From NCBI GenBank assembly GCA_002433595.1, contig DJIL01000018.1, positions 1 to 17,897 of the forward strand: a stretch of 17,897 bases of DNA, given 5' to 3'. Position numbers and translations under genes: made by a program. Under the pieces are notes generated by a model that was given only the letters and a program-made list of their open reading frames with translations, had not been told where the DNA came from and did no database searches. Origin of the DNA: a bacterium UBP8_UBA6595. Lineage in GTDB: Bacteria > Margulisbacteria > Marinamargulisbacteria > UBA6595. Of the stretch, positions 6,807 to 13,571 are shown piece after piece (the stretch's first letter is position 1; the number at the start of each line of letters is the position of its first letter).

Positions 6807-8297
6807 TTATTCTTCACCCACTGTTTGAATTCGAATGGAATTAATACCGCCCGCTTGATTAATAGGAATACCTGCGGTAATAACTAGAACATCGCCTTGA
6901 GTAATGTAGCCACAAGCCTCTGCATGTGCGATTCCCAAAGCAATCATGTCGCGCCACCGATGAATATTTGCAAAGCGTTTGGACAACATTAATGGAATCA
7001 CGCCCCGGTACAACGCGAGTCGCCGCATTGTTGCCGGATTGTCTGTCACGCTAATCACTGGAAATGGGGTATTTAACTTTGATGCAATTAAGGGCGTTTG
7101 CCCCGTACTGGTAAACACCATAATAGCTCGGGCTTTATTTTCTTGTGCAATTTGATCGGCTGCTTTTACTATGGATGTAGCGGCTGATCGATGATTCGTA
7201 GCAAATACAAATCGTGGCATGCTGGTATTATCACGACGCAAATATTCAATATTGCGTTCCGTCGTAATACAAATGTCGCGCATCGTTTCAACGGCATGAA
7301 TTGGATCATGACCAGCGGCTGTCTCAGCCGATAACATAACGGCATCGCATCGATCATAAATGGCATTCGCCACATCGGATACTTCTGCACGCGTGGCCGT
7401 ATTCTCTGTAATTAAACTTTCAAGCATGTGCGTGGCCACAATCACGGGCTTAATGCGTCGGTTGCATTCATATATAATGCGTTTTTGTGCGGATGGCACA
7501 TGGTCAATGCCAATTTCAATGCCTAAATCCCCACGTGCGACCATAACGGCATCCGAGGCATCGATAATAGCGGCAATATTCTCCATGGCTTGGGGGCGCT
7601 CTATCTTAGCAATCACACGAATCCCATGGCCACCCCGACTATCCAACGATTTGCGTAAATCATCGATATCCTTGGCCGTTTGCACAAAAGACAACGCAAC
7701 ATAATCGAGGTCATTTTCAATTGCCAAGTTTAAGTCAATGCGGTCTTTATCCGTTAGAGACCCAGATTTCAACTCTGTTTTGGGCAGGTTAACCCCTTTT
7801 TTATCACGAATAATGCCGCCATGAGTCACGCGACAAACAATGCTATCGGGATTTTTCTCTATTACGGTTAAGCTCAGTTTTCCGTCGTCTATATAAACGG
7901 GATCCCCCACCTGACAATCCGAAATAACGATCTGAGATACATGGGCCTGAGCACTGTCACCTTTCATTGTCGGATTGTTAACCAATCGATACACTTGGCC
8001 TTTTTTAAGTACCGCACTCCCATTTTCAAAAACACCGACCCGAATCTTAGGCCCTTGCAAATCCAAGAAAATACTGACCCAGCGTTGCAAATCAATTGAC
8101 GCCTTTCGAACCGTTTGAACCACCTGCCGAACAGAATCGGGTTCGCTGTTATGAGAGGCATTAATTCGAATTACATTCACCCCGGCCACTAACATTTTTG
8201 CAATCATCTCCGGGGATTCAGATGCTGGGCCAATTGTTGCTACAATACTCGTTCGCTTCTGACTAATGATTTCTAAATTGTTTACCATAATTAACAT
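6807..8297 (-). CDS. pyk: Pyruvate kinase
   Basis: Last step of glycolysis: transfers phosphate from phosphoenolpyruvate to ADP. The 496 residues cover the whole family layout. The barrel begins KRTSIVATIGPAS with RINASH at 44-49. The small B domain runs about 88-185. The catalytic Lys231 lies in KIERPQAMENI, and the metal/PEP region is ARGDLGIEI at 254-262. ATHMLESLI (usually ATQMLES) and DAVMLSAETAAG follow, then a C-terminal allosteric-type domain. The start is the ATG at 8297, because a promoter (-10 at 8306-8311, -35 at 8329-8334) places the transcript start at or next to this codon. A second ATG at 8288 is possible. It heads the long minus-strand gene train, so its promoter may drive everything down to lpxC. 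Confidence 0.95.
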   Translation of the reverse strand: MLIMVNNLEIISQKRTSIVATIGPASESPEMIAKMLVAGVNVIRINASHNSEPDSVRQVVQTVRKASIDLQRWVSIFLDLQGPKIRVGVFENGSAVLKKGQVYRLVNNPTMKGDSAQAHVSQIVISDCQVGDPVYIDDGKLSLTVIEKNPDSIVCRVTHGGIIRDKKGVNLPKTELKSGSLTDKDRIDLNLAIENDLDYVALSFVQTAKDIDDLRKSLDSRGGHGIRVIAKIERPQAMENIAAIIDASDAVMVARGDLGIEIGIDHVPSAQKRIIYECNRRIKPVIVATHMLESLITENTATRAEVSDVANAIYDRCDAVMLSAETAAGHDPIHAVETMRDICITTERNIEYLRRDNTSMPRFVFATNHRSAATSIVKAADQIAQENKARAIMVFTSTGQTPLIASKLNTPFPVISVTDNPATMRRLALYRGVIPLMLSKRFANIHRWRDMIALGIAHAEACGYITQGDVLVITAGIPINQAGGINSIRIQTVGEE

Positions 8298-8305
8298 TTC
8301 ATACT

Positions 8306-8334
8306 AACATACTCGCCACAATACATATACGCAA
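8306..8334 (-). promoter_or_regulatory. Promoter of pyk and probably the downstream train
   Basis: On the minus strand a -35 TTGCGT (8329-8334) is separated by exactly 17 bp from a -10 TATGTT (8306-8311). The expected start of transcription, about 7 bases after the -10, falls at 8297-8299, on the pyk ATG itself, so the mRNA should be leaderless. No Shine-Dalgarno is visible before either ATG. Confidence 0.55.
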
Positions 8335-8335
8335 A

Positions 8336-8373
8336 CGCGCACCCTGCGCGCACTCTATTGGATTTTCAGAGTG
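8336..8373. promoter_or_regulatory. Two adjacent dyads upstream of the pyk promoter
   Basis: Immediately behind the -35 box of pyk lie two perfect inverted repeats: CGCGC-N5-GCGCG (8336-8350) and CACTCT-N11-AGAGTG (8351-8373). Neither is followed by a T-run in either direction, so they are unlikely to be terminators. Their position fits operator or activator sites. No regulator can be named. Confidence 0.35.
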
Positions 8374-8515
8374 GTACCAACTGTTGAACTAATTACGTAA
8401 ATGCGTTGTATTTTTTTGTTAGCTTATAAATCAAATAAAGCAAAAAAGCTTATATTACGTTTTTTAATCTAATTTTTTTATGTTATGTTTAGAAATTAAA
8501 GGGAGGTTTCAAACA

Positions 8516-8572
8516 ATGAATTTATCATCAGCACCAGCAGCGGCACCAGCAAACGGGCCATCGCCTGTTTAA
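8516..8572 (+). CDS. Possible 18-residue peptide with a strong RBS
   Basis: An ATG at 8516 is preceded at optimal distance by GGGAGG (8501-8506), one of the best Shine-Dalgarno sequences in the window. The frame reads MNLSSAPAAAPANGPSPV and ends in TAA. The composition is extreme (5 Ala, 4 Pro and 3 Ser among 18), with no membrane segment. AT-rich DNA upstream contains -10-like TATGTT copies at 8479-8484 and 8484-8489. No downstream gene in the same frame follows; the next element is the tRNA on the other strand and then the permease gene. It could be a genuine small protein, a leader peptide, or the remnant of a gene. The RBS is the main argument, and function is unknown. Confidence 0.4.
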   Translation: MNLSSAPAAAPANGPSPV

Positions 8573-8616
8573 TAATAAATAAATCTATATCGTGGAGATC
8601 GCTACTCATGCATCTG

Positions 8617-8692
8617 TGGTGGAGCCACGGGGGATCGAACCCCGGACCTCTAGCATGCCATGCTAGCGCTCTCCCAGCTGAGCTATAGCCCC
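8617..8692 (-). tRNA. tRNA-Ala (anticodon GGC)
   Basis: A full cloverleaf folds on the minus strand. The acceptor arm is GGGGCTA paired with TGGCTCC (one G-T pair, one T-G pair), the D arm is GCTC/GAGC, the anticodon stem is CTAGC/GCTAG, and the loop ATGGCAT gives anticodon GGC. The T arm is CGGGG/CCCCG with loop TTCGATC. The discriminator base is A, and the 3' CCA is encoded (8617-8619). It reads alanine codons GCC and GCT. No other tRNA is adjacent, so it is transcribed singly, divergent from the permease gene. Confidence 0.97.
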
Positions 8693-8698
8693 AATATG

Positions 8699-8707
8699 TG
8701 GTAGTAT
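8699..8707 (+). promoter_or_regulatory. Extended -10 promoter of the LptF/LptG-type gene
   Basis: The plus strand reads TGGTAGTAT, an extended -10 element 9 bases before the ATG at 8717. The implied transcript begins at or within a few bases of the start codon. No Shine-Dalgarno and no good -35 are visible. Confidence 0.42.
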
Positions 8708-8711
8708 ACCA
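8703..8711 (-). promoter_or_regulatory. Extended -10 promoter of tRNA-Ala
   Basis: The minus strand reads TGGTATACT, an extended -10 element (TGn plus TATACT), ending about 10 bases before the mature tRNA 5' end. A weak -35-like TTGCTT lies 19 bp further upstream. It overlaps the forward -10 of the permease gene. Confidence 0.5.
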
Positions 8712-8716
8712 TACAA

Positions 8717-9793
8717 ATGTCGCGATTAAGCAAAACTATTTTAAGCAATTTTTTCACCTACTTTATAATTAGCGTCATCTTATTCACCAGCATTTTAACT
8801 GGAACTGCTATTATGTTTGAGGCAATCACCATGGCCTTCGAATTTGGGCTTAATGCAATTGACCTCATTGTTATCATTCTTTACCAAATGCCCAGACTAA
8901 TCACCTATAGCTTTGGGTTATCCGCCCTAATTATTGGTAGCGTTATTACCAACAGTATGAGTCAAAACCGCGAACTGGTGGCCTTACGTGCCGCCGGTGT
9001 TGGTTACGGCCGAGTCTTTCGACTCTTGGTATTCAGCGGCGTCATCGTGACACTTGGGTTCATTGGCATCAACGAAACGCTTGTCCCCTACTGCGAACGC
9101 CAAGTGGATGACTTTCACTATTATCTTCAAGAAACCAAACAGCCCAATATTCAGCCTGGAACGAGTTACATAGAATACGCGGGCAACCAGCCCAAACGCC
9201 TAATTTATGTTCATACTACCGATGGCGACCAGTTTAAAGACATAACACTGATTAATTACACAGATACTGGCGGGATTAGTAGTATTTCGCAAGCCAAAAC
9301 AGGCGCCTGGCTACCCGGAATGGGGTGGCGATTTTACAATGGCTTGTTATATACCCTCAACGCACAATCCCTGATTGAAATTGGCTACGACAGCCAAAAT
9401 ATTAATCTGATTGATTTCCGAAAACAAGCCAACCAATCGGTGCGCGAGCTTAATAGTTACGCACTCTACCAAACATTAATTAAAAAAAATAAAATAGGCA
9501 AGCAGACCCCCCAGGAGTGGGTCGAGTTTCATTTGAAATTCGCATTGCCTGTATCTTGCCTAATTTTCACACTATTGGGTGCAGCGTTGGGCGTTCAGCC
9601 CTTGCGTCAACGACAAGCAAATCCGCTGGGTGCTTGTGCTGTGGTCATTATTGGGTATTACGTTATTTTATCGATTGCCACAAGCATTGCTATGAACAAC
9701 ACCCTATCGCCAGCACTCGCCGCATGGCTACCCAATATTGTTATGGGCAGCCTAACCGTATATATTTTACGAAACCGATTAACAAAAACCTAA
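8717..9793 (+). CDS. LptF/LptG family LPS-export permease
   Basis: Inner-membrane subunit of the ABC-type machine that extracts lipopolysaccharide from the inner membrane and passes it to the LptC-A bridge. The 358 residues show the family plan. Transmembrane segments lie near 10-33, 58-78 and 100-120, then a periplasmic beta-rich domain spans ~125-265, and three more transmembrane segments lie near 270-290, 300-322 and 330-350. A cytoplasmic coupling-helix segment, NRELVALRAAGVGYGRV at 84-100, precedes the third helix; this region contacts the LptB ATPase. I cannot tell LptF from LptG; in some lineages a single such gene is present. It agrees with lpxC in pointing to an LPS-bearing diderm. 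The ATG sits directly downstream of its promoter, and the gene converges on dnaJ with a 17-nt gap. Confidence 0.87.
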   Translation: MSRLSKTILSNFFTYFIISVILFTSILTGTAIMFEAITMAFEFGLNAIDLIVIILYQMPRLITYSFGLSALIIGSVITNSMSQNRELVALRAAGVGYGRVFRLLVFSGVIVTLGFIGINETLVPYCERQVDDFHYYLQETKQPNIQPGTSYIEYAGNQPKRLIYVHTTDGDQFKDITLINYTDTGGISSISQAKTGAWLPGMGWRFYNGLLYTLNAQSLIEIGYDSQNINLIDFRKQANQSVRELNSYALYQTLIKKNKIGKQTPQEWVEFHLKFALPVSCLIFTLLGAALGVQPLRQRQANPLGACAVVIIGYYVILSIATSIAMNNTLSPALAAWLPNIVMGSLTVYILRNRLTKT

Positions 9794-9810
9794 GTGCAAA
9801 CGCACCCCCG

Positions 9811-10857
9811 TTAACTTGCGGCTTGGAACGACTGGATGATTTCTCGTTGCTGCTTGGATAGTTTTTTAGGAATATTCACACTAACTTTGACGTACTGATC
9901 GCCACGACCAAAGCCTTTTAAATGCTTAATCCCCTTGCTTTTTAATCGAAACCGCGTGCCCGGTTGAGTCCCTTCTGGAATCCGCAATGTCGCTGTTCCT
10001 TCAATGGTTTTCACGTCTAATTGGACACCCAATAAGGCCTCTACAATCGAAATGGTTTCTTCACTATATAAATCATCTCCCTCGCGGTCAAATTTTGCGT
10101 GATTACGGACCTGTATAACCACATACAGATCGCCCGGCGGACCGCCACGTTGGCCAGCATTACCCCCCCCATCCACACGCAACTTTGTGCCTGAACTAAT
10201 CCCTCCCGGAATATTGAGATCCAACGACTTTTTCTTTTTAGACACACCATGCCCCTTGCAGCCCAGGCATTTCTCTTTAATCATTTTACCTTCCCCTTGG
10301 CACTCGGGACACGTTGAGACCTGGGCAAATTGACCCAGCATGGTTTGTTGCACATGCCGAATCTCACCCGTTCCTTGGCACCGAGAGCATGTGGCAACGG
10401 AGGAGCCTGTTTTGGCTCCTGTTCCGTCACACGTTTTACAGAATGCCAAATGGTCATACTCAATCGTCCGAGAACAGCCATCGACGACATCTTCAAGTGT
10501 AACCGTGCAGTCATACCGTAAGCTGTCGCCTTGGGTGGCTCCGTGGTTTCCACGACGACCACCGCCCCCAAATACGGAATCAAAAATATCTTCCATATTA
10601 CCAAAACCGCCAAAACCACTACCCCCAAAGCCTCCCGACCCTGGCTGGTCATCCGTTACCCCGTACTGGTCATACTGGGCACGCTTTTGGGAATCCGACA
10701 AAACGTCATAGGCTTTTTGGAGGTCGTTAAATTTGGTTTGCGCGTTCGGGTCTTTGTTAACATCCGGATGATACTGGCGGGCCAATTTTCGGTAGGCCCG
10801 CTTAATCTCAGAGTCAGTCGCCGACGTGTCAATACCCAGTACCTGATACAAGTCCAT
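9811..10857 (-). CDS. dnaJ: Chaperone DnaJ (type I Hsp40)
   Basis: Co-chaperone that delivers unfolded proteins to DnaK and stimulates its ATPase. The J domain occupies ~1-68 with HPD at 30-32, followed by a Gly/Phe-rich stretch (~72-105). Four zinc-binding repeats follow: CKTCDGTG 140-147, CSRCQGTG 157-164, CPECQGEG 183-190 and CLGCKGHG 197-204. The two C-terminal beta domains then run to residue 348. It is a complete type I protein, somewhat shorter than E. coli DnaJ (376). The ATG lies 2 nt after the dnaK stop. It is the last gene of grpE-dnaK-dnaJ and converges on the permease gene without a convincing terminator. Confidence 0.96.
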   Translation of the reverse strand: MDLYQVLGIDTSATDSEIKRAYRKLARQYHPDVNKDPNAQTKFNDLQKAYDVLSDSQKRAQYDQYGVTDDQPGSGGFGGSGFGGFGNMEDIFDSVFGGGGRRGNHGATQGDSLRYDCTVTLEDVVDGCSRTIEYDHLAFCKTCDGTGAKTGSSVATCSRCQGTGEIRHVQQTMLGQFAQVSTCPECQGEGKMIKEKCLGCKGHGVSKKKKSLDLNIPGGISSGTKLRVDGGGNAGQRGGPPGDLYVVIQVRNHAKFDREGDDLYSEETISIVEALLGVQLDVKTIEGTATLRIPEGTQPGTRFRLKSKGIKHLKGFGRGDQYVKVSVNIPKKLSKQQREIIQSFQAAS

Positions 10858-10859
10858 GC

Positions 10860-12776
10860 TTATTGAGCCGTTTTCTCTTTATCTTCTTCTGCTTTTTCTT
10901 CAAAATCAGCATCTACTACTGTGTCATCCGTATCGGATTTAGAATTGGCATTTTCCGCATTGGTGTCTGCCTCAGGCGCTGCGGCTTTGTACAACTCCTC
11001 AGAAAATTGATGGACTTCTTTTTGAGCCGCTTCAAAGGCTGTTTTAATCGCCTCAGAATCATCCGACTCCAATGCTGTTTTAACACTGGCTAGCGCTGTT
11101 TCAATTTTTGCTTTGGTTTCATCGCTAATTTTATCCTTACCGTCGGATACCATTTTTTCGGTATTGTACACAAATGAATCCGCTTCGTTGCGCACTTCAA
11201 TCGTGGCTTTTTTCTTTTCATCATCGGCTGCATTTTGCTCAGCCTCCTGGGTCATACGCTCCACATCTTCCTTAGATAAACCAGAGTCCGTTGTAATTGC
11301 CGTTGTTTGTTCTTGGCCAGTGCCCTTGTCTTTAGCTTTTACATTTAAAATTCCATTGGCGTCAATATCAAACGTAACTTCAATTTGAGGCACACCACGG
11401 GGGGCTGAGGGAATCCCGCTCAAGGTAACCTCTCCCAACAATCGGTTGTCTTCAGCCATGGCACGCTCCCCTTGGAATACTCGCACCTGTACGCTGGTTT
11501 GATTGTCCGCTGCTGTTGAAAACACTTGGCTTTTGGAGGTTGGAATGGTGGTGTTTTTTTCAACCAACTTTGTCGCCACCCCACCCAATGTTTCGATGCT
11601 CAATGACAACGGCGTCACATCCAACAAGACCACGTCTTTGACATCTCCAGATAATACAGCACCTTGAATTGCCGCGCCCATCGCCACGACCTCGTCTGGG
11701 TTAACCCCTTTGCTCGGTGCTTTACCGAAAAATTTCTCAACGGCATTTTGAATGGCTGGAATTCGGGTCGTGCCCCCAACCAAAATGATTTCATGAATAT
11801 CTGACTTATCCAAACCGGCATCGGACAAGGCCACTTGACACGGTGTCATGGACCGTTCAATCACATCGGCAATCATTTGTTCAAATTTTGACCGAGGAAA
11901 CTCCAAATTCAAATGCTTTGGGCCTGTATTATCCGCAGTAATAAAGGGCAAGTTAATCGCTGTTGTTTTTGCACTAGACAGCTCGATTTTTGCTTTCTCT
12001 GCAGACTCTTTTAACCGCTGCAATGCCATGTGATCTTGACTCAAATCAATGCCCTGGTCTTTTTTGAATTCCGAAATTAACCATTCAATAATCATTTGGT
12101 CAATATCATCACCACCCAAATGCGTATCCCCATTGGTCGACAACACTTCAAAAACACCGTCGCCGATTTCTAAAATAGAGACGTCGAATGTCCCACCCCC
12201 AAAGTCATACACGACAATTTTTTGATCATTTTGCTTATCTAATCCATAGGACAACGCAGCCGCAGTGGGCTCATTGATGATCCGCAACACCTCTAATCCT
12301 GCAATTTGGCCGGCATCTTTAGTGGCTTGCCGCTGACTATCGTTAAAGTATGCCGGAACCGTGATGACGGCTTGATCCACGGATTCTCCCAAGTAGGCTT
12401 CCGCATCGGCTTTTATTTTTTGCAATACTTTTGCCGAGATTTCCGGAGGCGTATAGTCTTTCCCCGCCACTTCAATAGTAATAACCCCATCTTTTCGATG
12501 CCCAACTGTGTAAGGCACCATTTTTTCTTCACTACCGATTTCATCCTGCCGACGACCCATGAATCGTTTCGCTGAATACACGGTATTTTCTGCATTAGTT
12601 ACGGCTTGTCGTTTAGCTGACGCGCCAACTAAAACCTCATCACTGGCGAACGCGACTACGGATGGCGTTGTGCGATTGCCTTCTGCGTTGGTAATGACAA
12701 CCGGCTCACCCCCTTCCATAACCGCTACGCATGAGTTGGTTGTTCCTAAATCAATCCCTATTATTTTTTTTCCCAT
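10860..12776 (-). CDS. dnaK: Chaperone DnaK (Hsp70)
   Basis: ATP-driven chaperone that binds exposed hydrophobic segments and works with DnaJ and GrpE. The 638 residues match the family. The phosphate-1 loop is GIDLGTTNSCVAV at 7-19; further on are VPAYFNDSQRQATKDAG, the second phosphate loop VYDFGGGTFDVSI, and VGGTTRIPAIQ. The hydrophobic interdomain linker VLLDVTPLSLS leads to the substrate-binding domain, a helical lid and an acidic Asp/Glu-rich tail ending EKTAQ. A strong Shine-Dalgarno (AAAGGAGAT) overlaps the end of grpE, only 3 nt separating the two genes. Nothing is missing. Confidence 0.98.
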   Translation of the reverse strand: MGKKIIGIDLGTTNSCVAVMEGGEPVVITNAEGNRTTPSVVAFASDEVLVGASAKRQAVTNAENTVYSAKRFMGRRQDEIGSEEKMVPYTVGHRKDGVITIEVAGKDYTPPEISAKVLQKIKADAEAYLGESVDQAVITVPAYFNDSQRQATKDAGQIAGLEVLRIINEPTAAALSYGLDKQNDQKIVVYDFGGGTFDVSILEIGDGVFEVLSTNGDTHLGGDDIDQMIIEWLISEFKKDQGIDLSQDHMALQRLKESAEKAKIELSSAKTTAINLPFITADNTGPKHLNLEFPRSKFEQMIADVIERSMTPCQVALSDAGLDKSDIHEIILVGGTTRIPAIQNAVEKFFGKAPSKGVNPDEVVAMGAAIQGAVLSGDVKDVVLLDVTPLSLSIETLGGVATKLVEKNTTIPTSKSQVFSTAADNQTSVQVRVFQGERAMAEDNRLLGEVTLSGIPSAPRGVPQIEVTFDIDANGILNVKAKDKGTGQEQTTAITTDSGLSKEDVERMTQEAEQNAADDEKKKATIEVRNEADSFVYNTEKMVSDGKDKISDETKAKIETALASVKTALESDDSEAIKTAFEAAQKEVHQFSEELYKAAAPEADTNAENANSKSDTDDTVVDADFEEKAEEDKEKTAQ

Positions 12777-12779
12777 TGT

Positions 12780-13406
12780 TTATATCTCCTTTCCTAGTTT
12801 TTTCTCTTCTGTTTCTTGCTCAGTTATCGCTTTTGATTCCAATGAATCGGTTGCCGGTCCGGTGGACACAATTACCATGGCTGGCCGAACAATCCTATCG
12901 TGGTAGGCATAACCTGTTTGCGCCACCTGCACAATATAATTGGCAGGTACAGTATCCGATGCCACTTGGCTAATCGCCTGGTGACAATGCGGGTCAAATT
13001 CTCCGTCTGCTTGAATCAAAACAACGGATGATTTTTCTAATAAACCCACCACCTGCTGTTGAATTAATACAAACCCAGACATCACCGATTCCGTATCCGC
13101 TTGATTTTCCTTAGATTGGTCCGCAAACGCCATGGCTTGGTCAAAGCCATCTAAAATTGGAATCAAATCTTTAATAAACCCCTCAAGGGCATACTTGACA
13201 GCGGTCTCTTTATCCTGCTGCAAGCGACGCTTAAAGTTTTCACTCTCAGCTCGAACACGAAGCAATTGATCTTTATGCTCAGCGAGACCGGTTTCAAGCG
13301 CGGCTTGAATGACTTGATCTGCCTCAGCATCGCCTGGCGTTTGGGTTTGGGTTTGATTTTCCGTAGATACGGGATCATTCCCAGACTCCGATACGTGCTC
13401 ACTCAT
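12780..13406 (-). CDS. grpE: Nucleotide exchange factor GrpE
   Basis: Releases ADP from DnaK to reset its chaperone cycle. The 208-residue protein has a low-complexity acidic Gln/Thr N-terminus (to ~35) and a long coiled-coil helix containing RVRAESENFKRRL. The four-helix segment includes DLIPILDGFDQAM, and the C-terminal beta domain contains FDPHCHQAI and GYAYHDRIVRPAMVIVS. A charged tail of about 20 residues follows. The start is the ATG at 13406, with AGGAGG (13415-13420) 8 bases upstream; a TTG two codons earlier is too close to that site. It is the first gene of the chaperone operon. Confidence 0.95.
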   Translation of the reverse strand: MSEHVSESGNDPVSTENQTQTQTPGDAEADQVIQAALETGLAEHKDQLLRVRAESENFKRRLQQDKETAVKYALEGFIKDLIPILDGFDQAMAFADQSKENQADTESVMSGFVLIQQQVVGLLEKSSVVLIQADGEFDPHCHQAISQVASDTVPANYIVQVAQTGYAYHDRIVRPAMVIVSTGPATDSLESKAITEQETEEKKLGKEI

Positions 13407-13414
13407 AGTCAAAA

Positions 13415-13420
13415 CCTCCT
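13415..13420 (-). promoter_or_regulatory. Shine-Dalgarno site deciding the grpE start
   Basis: AGGAGG on the minus strand lies 8 bases before the ATG at 13406 and only 2 bases before the in-frame TTG at 13412, so the ATG is the start. It also shows that this organism uses canonical ribosome binding sites where there is a leader. Confidence 0.8.
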
Positions 13421-13497
13421 TACTTTTTATTTGTTTAATTTTATTACACTTGTGTCTTATTTATGAACAGCGAATTGCTGATTCTTTTGCTTGTTTT

Positions 13498-13506
13498 AGT
13501 GTACCA
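13498..13506 (-). promoter_or_regulatory. Candidate extended -10 promoter of grpE-dnaK-dnaJ
   Basis: The minus strand reads TGGTACACT, an extended -10 (TGn plus TACACT), about 90 bases before grpE. No clear -35 is present. The predicted leader of ~85 nt is AT-rich and contains a small hairpin, CAGC-N5-GCTG (13468-13480). No CIRCE element is seen. Confidence 0.35.
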
Positions 13507-13512
13507 CACGTA

Positions 13513-13566
13513 ATGACACTGTATCGACCTTGTCATACTCTTTGTTTGGTGCAAATTTTGTGCCAA
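13513..13566. promoter_or_regulatory. Two dyads upstream of the chaperone promoter
   Basis: ATGACA-N12-TGTCAT (13513-13536) and the 21-bp dyad TTGG-TGCA-N5-TGTG-CCAA (13546-13566, two mismatches) lie between the candidate grpE promoter and the ddpX stop. Both have the size of repressor or activator sites. The second would also form an 8-bp RNA stem with two G-U pairs on the plus strand, but no gene is transcribed that way and there is no T-run. Confidence 0.3.
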
Positions 13567-13571
13567 CCGGT

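Noticed and set aside
7360..7704. 114-codon open frame on the + strand inside pyk
   Set aside because: It lies opposite conserved pyruvate kinase motifs and has no family features or RBS.
8421..8453. Direct repeat AGCTTAT (8421-8427 and 8447-8453)
   Set aside because: Seven bases in AT-rich DNA is within chance; no further copies were seen.
8573..8616. Possible intrinsic terminator downstream of tRNA-Ala on the minus strand
   Set aside because: A 4-5 bp AT-rich stem (ATCT/AGAT) before T-rich DNA is too weak to call, though some termination there is conceivable.
9791..9813. Possible terminator between the LptF/G gene and dnaJ (GTGC-N4-GCAC)
   Set aside because: The stem is only 4 bp and no T-run follows on either strand.
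10340..10711. 123-codon open frame on the + strand opposite dnaJ
   Set aside because: It mirrors the Gly-rich and zinc-finger coding of dnaJ, giving a Pro-rich product with no motif and no RBS; it is a shadow of a certain gene.
13413..13571. CIRCE (HrcA) or HAIR (HspR) operator upstream of grpE
   Set aside because: Neither consensus can be found, even with several mismatches allowed.
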